Assembly (NCBI RefSeq): GCF_017313275.1 | Contig: NZ_JAFLNM010000002.1 | Location: 792,455 to 856,454 of the forward strand | Source of the DNA: Flagellimonas profundi | Lineage (GTDB): Bacteria > Bacteroidota > Bacteroidia > Flavobacteriales > Flavobacteriaceae | Length of the DNA stretch: 64,000 bases | Direction of reading: 5' to 3' | Shown here: one piece after another, positions 58,222 to 64,000 of the stretch | Layout: the number at the start of each line of letters is the position of its first letter | Numbering within the stretch: the first letter of the stretch is position 1 | Notes under the pieces: generated by a model | Told to the model about the DNA's origin: nothing | What the model saw: the letters and a program-made list of their open reading frames with translations, nothing else | The model's database searches: none | Position numbers and translations under genes: made by a program

Positions 58222-59442
58222 ATGGTTTTAGAAATGAAAGTTCCCTCACCGGGGGAATCCATTACAGAGGTAGAAATCGCCGAGTGGTTGGTAGAGGATG
58301 GAGACTATGTGGAGAAGGACCAGGCCATAGCCGAGGTAGACTCGGACAAGGCAACATTGGAGCTTCCTGCAGAGGAGAGTGGAGTTATTACCCTTAAGGC
58401 CGAAGTGGGAGATGCCGTAGCCGTTGGCGAGGTGGTTTGCCTCATCGATACGAGTGCGGAAAAGCCTGAAGGTTCATCTGGCTCATCCGATAAAAAAGAG
58501 GAGTCCAAAAAAGAAGAACCTAAGAAAGAAGCGCCCAAGAAAGAGGAGTCCAAAAAGGAAACTTATGCTTCCGGAACACCATCTCCAGCTGCCAAAAAGA
58601 TATTGGACGAAAAAGGCATCGAACCTTCATCCGTTTCAGGAAGTGGAAAAGATGGGCGTATTACCAAGGACGATGCTGTAAAGGCAAAACCATCTATGGG
58701 GACCCCAACAGGTGGTAGCCGTGGGGAGAGTCGTTCCAAATTATCCATGCTACGTAGAAAAGTGGCCGAGCGTTTGGTTGCTGCGAAGAATGAAACGGCT
58801 ATGTTGACCACTTTTAATGAAGTCGACATGTCCGCCATCTTTGAGTTGCGCAAACAGTACAAAGAAGAATTCAAAGAAAAACATGGTGTAAGCCTTGGAT
58901 TTATGTCCTTCTTTACCAAAGCGGTAATTCGTGCGTTGCAAATGTACCCGGCCGTTAACTCCATGATCGATGGTAAGGAAATGATCACCTACGAATTCTG
59001 TGATATCAGTATTGCAGTTTCCGGACCTAAAGGTTTGATGGTGCCTGTAATCAGAAATGCTGAAAACCTTTCGTTTAGGGGAATCGAATCTGAAGTAAAA
59101 CGTTTGGCGATTCGAGCCAGGGAAGGTGAGATCACTGTGGATGAGATGACAGGTGGTACCTTTACCATTACGAACGGTGGTGTATTTGGTTCTATGTTAT
59201 CTACCCCGATCATCAACCCACCACAGAGTGGGATTTTGGGTATGCACAACATTGTGGAGCGCGCGATTGTTAGGGACGGGGCCATTGCCATTGCACCTGT
59301 AATGTACGTAGCGCTTTCTTACGACCACAGAATTATTGATGGTAAGGAATCCGTTGGGTTCTTGGTCGCTGTTAAAGAAGCATTGGAAAGTCCAGAAGAT
59401 TTGTTGATGGACGGCAACGTGAAAAAAGCGTTGGAATTATAA
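58222..59442 (+). CDS. sucB: Dihydrolipoamide succinyltransferase (E2) of 2-oxoglutarate dehydrogenase
   Basis: 406 residues. Lipoyl domain with the modified lysine in VDSDKATLELPAEESG (about residue 43), a Lys/Glu-rich flexible linker (EEPKKEAPKKEESKKE), an E3-binding domain SPAAKKILDEKGIEPSSVSGSGKDGRIT, and a catalytic domain with GTFTITNGGVFGSMLSTPIINPPQSGILG and SYDHRIIDGKESVGFL (catalytic His and Asp). Transfers succinyl from lipoate to CoA. It forms the core of the complex with SucA; the E3 gene is not in the window. Confidence 0.97.
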   Translation: MVLEMKVPSPGESITEVEIAEWLVEDGDYVEKDQAIAEVDSDKATLELPAEESGVITLKAEVGDAVAVGEVVCLIDTSAEKPEGSSGSSDKKEESKKEEPKKEAPKKEESKKETYASGTPSPAAKKILDEKGIEPSSVSGSGKDGRITKDDAVKAKPSMGTPTGGSRGESRSKLSMLRRKVAERLVAAKNETAMLTTFNEVDMSAIFELRKQYKEEFKEKHGVSLGFMSFFTKAVIRALQMYPAVNSMIDGKEMITYEFCDISIAVSGPKGLMVPVIRNAENLSFRGIESEVKRLAIRAREGEITVDEMTGGTFTITNGGVFGSMLSTPIINPPQSGILGMHNIVERAIVRDGAIAIAPVMYVALSYDHRIIDGKESVGFLVAVKEALESPEDLLMDGNVKKALEL

Positions 59443-59447
59443 AATAA

Positions 59448-59498
59448 TGTCACCTCGAGCATGGCTGCTGAGCGAAGTCGAAGTGCAAGCGAGAGGTC
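59448..59498. repeat. Palindromic dispersed repeat between sucB and the retropepsin gene
   Basis: Begins TGTCACCTCGAGC and ends GCGAGAGGTC, so the outer arms ACCTC/GAGGT pair; the middle carries GAGCGAAGTCGAAGTG. The end sequences match the element inside hemW (7767-7795), with a longer centre. Confidence 0.6.
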
Positions 59499-59505
59499 CA
59501 ATAAC

Positions 59506-59540
59506 AAATGCCTTTACTTTTTTAAGTAGAGGCATTTTTT
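59506..59540. terminator. Bidirectional terminator between sucB and the retropepsin-like gene
   Basis: 14-bp stem AAATGCCTTTACTT (59506-59519) / AAGTAGAGGCATTT (59524-59537) with one wobble pair and a TTTT loop, followed by T. Its left half lies partly within the last codons of the reverse-strand gene that ends at 59514. Confidence 0.82.
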
Positions 59541-59954
59541 GTTGTAATCGATCACAGCTTTTCCCTTTTTAAGTACATCGGCGCCAATGATTCCATCTAC
59601 AGGCAGGGCATTGTGGGCTACCAAGGCTTGGTTTACGTGGGTTAGGTCAAAAAGAACGACCTTCTGCTTTTTCTTTTTCCAGTTCCCTATCCGGATTTTG
59701 TTTTTGTTGGATATCAACGTTTCCATTTCCGTGGCACCGGCACCGGCCGCTTTAATGTCCGTAGCTTCTGAGGCCATTTCAAAAAATTCGATTTTGTCCA
59801 TTCCCACGCAGGTGTTGGAGGCTCCCGTATCCAATATAAACTTACCTGTAACGCCGTTGATACTGGCAACGAGTTCAAAGTGGTTGGTTTCGGTCAATAC
59901 CAAAGGTATTTTAATGTATGCTTTGGATTTGAGGAATTTTTTGAGTGATGCCAT
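59514..59954 (-). CDS. Retropepsin-like aspartic protease domain protein
   Basis: 146 residues from ATG 59954 (MASLKKFLKSKAYIKIPL); an in-frame ATG at 59993 gives 159. The motif KFILDTGASNTCVGMDKIEF (D-T-G-A near residue 43) is the active-site signature of single-domain retroviral-type aspartic proteases; VDGIIGADVLKKGKAVIDY near residues 115-135 is the downstream hydrophobic G-x-D motif. Such proteins act as homodimers; no signal peptide is seen, so a cytoplasmic role is expected. Substrates in bacteria are mostly unknown. Divergent from the tatD-like gene. Confidence 0.88.
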   Translation of the reverse strand: MASLKKFLKSKAYIKIPLVLTETNHFELVASINGVTGKFILDTGASNTCVGMDKIEFFEMASEATDIKAAGAGATEMETLISNKNKIRIGNWKKKKQKVVLFDLTHVNQALVAHNALPVDGIIGADVLKKGKAVIDYNKKCLYLKK

Positions 59955-60030
59955 AGGAAAATATGCTCTTGACGAATCTTTAATCGGAAACAAAGTTTTG
60001 GGACATCTAAGATAAGCCTATTTTTGCGAT

Positions 60031-60798
60031 ATGATTATTACAGATACCCATACCCATTTATATAGTGAGGCCTTTGATGAGGATAGAAGTGAAATGATGC
60101 AACGTGCCCTGGATGCAGGGGTGAAGCGCTTTTTTATTCCCGCCATCGATTCAACCTACACCCAATCCATGTTGGATTTGGAAACCCATTACCCCGATAA
60201 TGTTTTTTTGATGATGGGCTTGCACCCAACACACGTCAAAGAAAATTATAAAGACGAATTGGCCCATGTGGAAGAATGGTTGTCCAAGAAAAAGTTTTAT
60301 GCCGTTGGTGAAATAGGGGTAGACCTATATTGGGACAAGACCTTTCTCAAGGAGCAGCAAGAAGCCTTTGCCTATCAGATCCGGTTGGCGAAAAAACATC
60401 AATTGCCAATAGTGATCCATTGCCGTGATGCCTTTGATGAGGTGTTCGAAGTGCTGGAACAGGAAAAAGGGGAGGGCCTCTTCGGGATTTTCCATTGTTT
60501 TACGGGAACTTTGGAACAGGCCCACCAAGCCCTATCCTACAACATGAAGTTGGGTATTGGGGGCGTGGTCACCTTTAAAAATGGAAAAATCGATAAATTT
60601 TTGAACGAAATCGACCTGAAACACATTGTGCTGGAAACGGATGCTCCGTATTTGGCACCGACGCCCTATCGCGGAAAACGTAACGAAAGCTCTTATATCA
60701 TAAAGGTGTTGGAAAAACTATCTTCCATATATAATAAGCCTGAAGAAGAGATCGCGGCAATCACTATGGAAAACTCCAAGGAAATCTTTGGAATCTGA
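60031..60798 (+). CDS. TatD family metal-dependent hydrolase (DNase-like)
   Basis: 255 residues. TIM-barrel amidohydrolase: DTHTHLYSEAFDEDR (two His ligands near the N-terminus), GLHPTHVKENY, YAVGEIGVDLYWDKT (Glu ligand), PIVIHCRDAFDE (His), GIFHCFTGTLEQA (His) and VLETDAPYLAPTPYRGKRNE (Asp). All metal ligands are present. TatD/YcfH proteins are 3' to 5' exonucleases or DNA-repair hydrolases. The asparaginase gene starts 3 bp downstream. Confidence 0.94.
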   Translation: MIITDTHTHLYSEAFDEDRSEMMQRALDAGVKRFFIPAIDSTYTQSMLDLETHYPDNVFLMMGLHPTHVKENYKDELAHVEEWLSKKKFYAVGEIGVDLYWDKTFLKEQQEAFAYQIRLAKKHQLPIVIHCRDAFDEVFEVLEQEKGEGLFGIFHCFTGTLEQAHQALSYNMKLGIGGVVTFKNGKIDKFLNEIDLKHIVLETDAPYLAPTPYRGKRNESSYIIKVLEKLSSIYNKPEEEIAAITMENSKEIFGI

Positions 60799-60801
60799 TC
60801 T

Positions 60802-61833
60802 ATGAAAAAAAAGACCAATATATTGCTGATCTATACCGGGGGTACCATCGGTATGGTAAAGGATTATAAAACCGGCGCACTCAAGGCGTTCAATTTTGAT
60901 GAACTGGTAAAGAATATTCCAGAGCTGAAACAATTGGACTGTAATCTTAGGGGCGTATCGTTCGATAATCCGATAGACTCCTCCAATATGAATCCGCATT
61001 ATTGGGCGGTCATTGCATCCATTATCGAGGAGCATTACGAGGATAATGATGGTTTTGTGGTGCTTCATGGCAGTGATACCATGAGTTATTCTGCATCGGC
61101 ATTGAGCTTTATGTTGGAAAATTTACAGAAGCCGGTCATCTTCACGGGCTCTCAATTGCCCATAGGTGATTTGCGCACCGATGCGAAGGAGAACCTGATT
61201 ACTTCCATCGAGATTGCTGCACTTCAGAAAAAAGGGAAACCGGTATTGCAGGAAGTAGGGCTGTATTTTGAATATAAACTTTATCGGGGCAACCGCACCA
61301 CCAAGATAAATGCCGAACATTTTGAGGCTTTTGATTCGTTGAACTACCCACCTTTGGTGGAATCGGGAGTTCATTTAAAAGTGCATCAGAACTATTTGAT
61401 CAAAAAAGTGACGAAAAATAAGTCGTTACAGGTCCATAAAAAAATGGACAATCGGGTGGCGATACTAAAGTTATTTCCTGGAATCAACCAAAATGTGCTG
61501 CAATCAGTCCTTGCTATTCCCGATTTAAAGGCATTGATTCTGGAAACCTATGGTGCGGGGAACGCTCCTATGGATGGATGGTTTCTGAATGCGATAAAAA
61601 ATTCAGTGGAAAATGGTTTGCATATAATCAATGTGACACAATGCTCGGGAGGAAGTGTTTTTATGGGGCATTACGAGACCAGTGAAAAACTCAGGGAGAT
61701 GCAACTTGTTAACGGCAAGGATATTACAACCGAGGCTGCTATTACAAAGGCGATGTACCTATTGGGGACAGGGGTTCCCGACAAATTGTTCAAGACAATT
61801 TTCGAGACACCACTTCGCGGTGAAATGGTGTAA
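60802..61833 (+). CDS. ansA: Type I L-asparaginase
   Basis: 343 residues. First catalytic threonine in IYTGGTIGMVKDYKTG (near residue 16), second in VVLHGSDTMSYSASALSFML (near residue 94) with Asp next to it, then GSQLPIGDLRTDAKENL and lysine-containing segment. No signal peptide, so cytoplasmic type I, hydrolysing asparagine to aspartate and ammonia for catabolism. Length matches AnsA. Probably cotranscribed with the tatD-like gene. Confidence 0.93.
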   Translation: MKKKTNILLIYTGGTIGMVKDYKTGALKAFNFDELVKNIPELKQLDCNLRGVSFDNPIDSSNMNPHYWAVIASIIEEHYEDNDGFVVLHGSDTMSYSASALSFMLENLQKPVIFTGSQLPIGDLRTDAKENLITSIEIAALQKKGKPVLQEVGLYFEYKLYRGNRTTKINAEHFEAFDSLNYPPLVESGVHLKVHQNYLIKKVTKNKSLQVHKKMDNRVAILKLFPGINQNVLQSVLAIPDLKALILETYGAGNAPMDGWFLNAIKNSVENGLHIINVTQCSGGSVFMGHYETSEKLREMQLVNGKDITTEAAITKAMYLLGTGVPDKLFKTIFETPLRGEMV

Positions 61834-61899
61834 AATTAACGCTTCAAATTTCTATAACTAATTATTTTTTTGTTTATTGGTCGCCCTAAATGAAACAAT

Positions 61900-61987
61900 A
61901 GAGAGGTGGCCGAGTGGTCGAAGGCGCACGCCTGGAAAGTGTGTATACACCAAAAGTGTATCGAGGGTTCGAATCCCTTCCTCTCTG
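61900..61987 (+). tRNA. tRNA-Ser (anticodon GGA)
   Basis: 88 nt. Acceptor AGAGAGG pairs with CCTCTCT, discriminator G at 61987. Anticodon stem CACGC/GTGTG, loop CTGGAAA, anticodon GGA. Long variable arm (GTATACACCAAAAGTGTATC) is typical of tRNA-Ser. T arm GAGGG/TTCGAAT/CCCTT. CCA is not encoded. Confidence 0.96.
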
Positions 61988-62065
61988 CAAGGTATTTTAG
62001 TTTTTCTATTATAAAATTTTTATATCTTTAACATTATTAACTAACTAAATTTAAGTTTAAGTAAA

Positions 62066-62794
62066 ATGAAAAAAATATCCTTTACTCTGGCGGCTGCCGG
62101 AATGTTTGTGATGGGAACTACAACTGCGTCTGCAGCAATGTTGCAAGAAGAAGCTGAAGCCAGCAAAGGTTTCACCCAAGTGTTAAAAGAGCAATTTATC
62201 CAAGGAGGTCCTGCCTTTATGGGTATTGTACTTCTATGTTTGATCTTGGGATTGGCTGTAGCCATCGAAAGAATTATTTATTTGAATTTGGCAACTACAA
62301 ACTCCACTAAGTTGAAACAACAAGTTGAGGACGCCTTGACTTCCGGTGGTGTTGAAGCTGCTAAAGAAGTTTGTAGAAACACTAAAGGACCTGTTGCTTC
62401 TATCTACTACCAAGGTTTGGATAGAGTTGATGAAGGAATCGAGTCTGCTGAAAAAGCTGTAGTTGCATACGGTGGTGTTCAAATGGGTCAATTGGAGAAA
62501 AACGTTTCCTGGTTGTCTTTGTTTATCGCTATTGCTCCCATGCTTGGGTTCATGGGTACGGTAATCGGTATGATTCAAGCCTTCCAGAAAATTGCTGCAG
62601 TAGGTAACTTGAGTGCTTCCTTGATTGCAGGTGATATCCAGGTAGCGTTGTTGACAACCGTATTCGGTTTGATCACAGCGATTATCCTTCAGATTTTCTA
62701 CAACTATATTATTGCTAAAATCGATAGTATCGTAAATGACATGGAAGACAGCTCAATTGCATTGATTGACATGTTGGCTGCCCATAAGAAATAA
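62066..62794 (+). CDS. exbB: MotA/TolQ/ExbB family proton-channel protein
   Basis: 242 residues. N-terminal helix (about 5-24; may be a signal anchor, with SAAMLQ), a second (about 48-68, GIVLLCLILGLAVAIERIIYL), then after a cytoplasmic loop two more (about 148-172, SLFIAIAPMLGFMGTVIGMIQAF and 190-215, GDIQVALLTTVFGLITAIILQIFY) that carry the family's channel residues. ExbB forms a pentamer with ExbD and powers TonB by proton flow. Followed by a small membrane protein and two exbD genes in one operon. Confidence 0.95.
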   Translation: MKKISFTLAAAGMFVMGTTTASAAMLQEEAEASKGFTQVLKEQFIQGGPAFMGIVLLCLILGLAVAIERIIYLNLATTNSTKLKQQVEDALTSGGVEAAKEVCRNTKGPVASIYYQGLDRVDEGIESAEKAVVAYGGVQMGQLEKNVSWLSLFIAIAPMLGFMGTVIGMIQAFQKIAAVGNLSASLIAGDIQVALLTTVFGLITAIILQIFYNYIIAKIDSIVNDMEDSSIALIDMLAAHKK

Positions 62795-62820
62795 TTACGA
62801 ATTAAAAACTATCGAGAATC

Positions 62821-63258
62821 ATGAATAAAATAGTAAAAATATTACTCATCGTCATCGGATTGGTTGCAGCCGTTCTTTGGTTCTCTCTTCCGTCTGCCGA
62901 TGATCCAGGTGCCATAAACAGTGGATCAATGAACTTCATGTTCATTATTATGTACATCTTGTTGGCTATTGCAGTTGTAACTTCAGTAGTTTTCGGATTG
63001 GCAAAACTGTTTACCACAAAAGGAAGTTTAAAGAAAGCTCTTTTCGCAATAGGAGGATTGGCTATTGTTGTAGCTGTATCATACGGGCTTTCTTCTGATA
63101 ACATGGCTGTGGTTGAAGCTATGTCCGAAAGAGGCGTAGAGACCACGGAAGGAACTGTGAAAAACATTGGAATGGGATTGAACGTATTCTTTATCCTAAC
63201 CGTTATCGCGGTGATTCTAATGGTTTTCCCAGGATTGAAAAGAATGTTTATTAAGTAA
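62821..63258 (+). CDS. Small four-helix membrane protein in the exb operon
   Basis: 145 residues with four hydrophobic helices (about 5-22, 40-60, 73-91 and 121-139) and little else; charged patches are short (SADDPG, SERGVETTEG). I do not recognise a named family. It is the second gene of the exbB-exbD operon (26 bp after exbB, 11 bp before exbD). An accessory membrane component of the TonB energising complex is plausible. Confidence 0.75.
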   Translation: MNKIVKILLIVIGLVAAVLWFSLPSADDPGAINSGSMNFMFIIMYILLAIAVVTSVVFGLAKLFTTKGSLKKALFAIGGLAIVVAVSYGLSSDNMAVVEAMSERGVETTEGTVKNIGMGLNVFFILTVIAVILMVFPGLKRMFIK

Positions 63259-63269
63259 AAAGTTTTATT

Positions 63270-63878
63270 ATGCCTAGAAGAAAAGGAGCGCCGGAAGTAA
63301 ATGCTGGTTCCATGGCGGATATCGCTTTCCTCTTGCTTATCTTTTTCTTGGTGACTACCACTATAGAAACAGATGCAGGTTTGGATCGTATGTTGCCGCC
63401 GTTCGAGCCGCCAAATGAAGAACCGCCTGTAATTAAGCAGAAAAACATTTTTACTGTGAACATCAACAGGAATGGTCAGCTTTTGGTTGAAGATCAATTA
63501 ATGGAAATCAGTGATTTGAGAGAGGCTGCTTCTAAGTTTCTTGAAAATGGAGCTGATGGTTCTTGCGATTACTGCAAGGGTAGAAAAGATCCTGCCTCAT
63601 CGGATAATCCAACAAAAGCCATTATTTCATTGAAAAATGATCGGGAAACCAAGTATAGTACCTACATTACCGTTCAGAACGAATTGGTAGGTGCATACAA
63701 CGACTTACGGAACCGTGAAGCCCAACGTATTTATGGTAGGGATTTTACCGATATGGAGGCGGAGTACCTTAATCCGGAAACTCCTTCAAACGTAAGAGAT
63801 GAGTTGAAGGACAAAGTGAAGCGTATCCAGGATATGTTCCCACAAAAGCTTTCAGAAGCTGAAACAACAACCAATTAA
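63270..63878 (+). CDS. exbD: ExbD/TolR family protein, long form with Cys-containing insertion
   Basis: 202 residues, longer than the usual 130-145. The membrane helix carries the essential aspartate in SMADIAFLLLIFFLVTTTIETD (Asp near residue 17). The periplasmic domain has NIFTVNINRNGQLLVED, and then an insertion with GSCDYCKGRKDPASSDN (about residues 102-118) before the final ExbD core; the C-terminal tail (about 150-202) is charged and helical. ExbD gates the proton channel and interacts with TonB. Insertion with CxxC may be a local disulfide. Confidence 0.93.
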   Translation: MPRRKGAPEVNAGSMADIAFLLLIFFLVTTTIETDAGLDRMLPPFEPPNEEPPVIKQKNIFTVNINRNGQLLVEDQLMEISDLREAASKFLENGADGSCDYCKGRKDPASSDNPTKAIISLKNDRETKYSTYITVQNELVGAYNDLRNREAQRIYGRDFTDMEAEYLNPETPSNVRDELKDKVKRIQDMFPQKLSEAETTTN

Positions 63879-63890
63879 ACTATATTTAAT

Positions 63891-64000
63891 ATGGCTAAGT
63901 TTACCAAAAAGAAAGATGGCGATTTGCCAGCGGTGTCAACAGCTTCGTTGCCTGATATCGTTTTCATGTTGTTATTTTTCTTTATGACAGTAACCACAAT
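63891..64000 (+). CDS. exbD: ExbD/TolR family protein, second copy, 3' end cut by window edge
   Basis: 36 complete codons from ATG 63891. The product begins MAKFTKKKDGDLPAVSTASL and continues PDIVFMLLFFFMTVTT, with the conserved Asp in the first helix. A cotranscribed second ExbD is common in Bacteroidota. Confidence 0.85.
   Translation, partial: MAKFTKKKDGDLPAVSTASLPDIVFMLLFFFMTVTT

Noticed and set aside
62802-63497. Open frame of 231 codons on the reverse strand
   Set aside because: Antisense to two genes of the exb operon and spans their gap; no domain seen.
1-64000. CRISPR array, prophage, integrase or insertion sequence
   Set aside because: No regularly spaced direct repeats, no transposase or integrase motifs, and no att-like duplication at either tRNA gene were seen.

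Overview
The window looks like a chromosomal segment from a marine-type Flavobacteriaceae (Bacteroidota), plausibly near Muricauda/Allomuricauda; the genus is a guess. The grounds are family content (fused CcoNO oxidase, M56 peptidases with TonB C-terminal domains, DUF4407, DUF4230, PhnA, Kdo transferase), promoters with the Bacteroidota -7 box TAnnTTTG, weak Shine-Dalgarno sequences, several TTG/GTG starts and moderately low GC. There is no phage, plasmid, insertion sequence or CRISPR array.

1-9.5 kb: a truncated DUF456 gene, a His-rich small protein with a TonB-dependent receptor, a BlaI/M56 regulatory pair whose peptidase carries a recently duplicated TonB_C domain, a TPR protein, a TonB_C-like lipoprotein, ruvC, and hemW carrying an in-frame palindromic repeat. 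8.7-18.3 kb: a cyclase-family enzyme, small conserved genes, a membrane-anchored MutS-like ATPase, DUF4407, a second BlaI/BlaR1 pair with its own operators, PhnA, an M20 dipeptidase and tRNA-Leu(UAG). 18.8-21.7 kb: a receiver protein, a PAS histidine kinase and a PLP dehydratase.

21.7-48.5 kb is the most coherent part: a microaerobic/energy-stress island. It holds a Crp/Fnr regulator, the cbb3 oxidase assembly and structural genes (ccoI-S-NO-Q-P-G-H, SafE), an acetyl-CoA hydrolase/CoA-transferase, three tandem-domain UspA proteins, hemN, a GCS2-CBS fusion with an AstE-like deacylase, a TonB, a DUF2490 protein, an SLC13 transporter, pckA, a phosphofructokinase, a ribosome hibernation factor and a DUF4136 lipoprotein. 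I find eight FNR-like palindromes (TGAY-N4-RTCA) in its intergenic regions. They serve nine promoters. In eight of these the palindrome centre lies exactly 36.5 nt from the last base of a -7 box, and in the ninth 37.5 nt. One site serves both the regulator and the divergent oxidase operon. Only the ROK kinase lacks such a site. This predicts a clustered, autoregulated low-oxygen regulon.

48.5-64 kb is mostly housekeeping: a small membrane ORF, a sugar transporter, waaA, a DegT aminotransferase with galE, a heparan-glucosaminide acetyltransferase-like membrane protein, sucAB, a retropepsin-like protein, TatD, asparaginase, tRNA-Ser(GGA), and an ExbB/ExbD operon that runs off the right edge.
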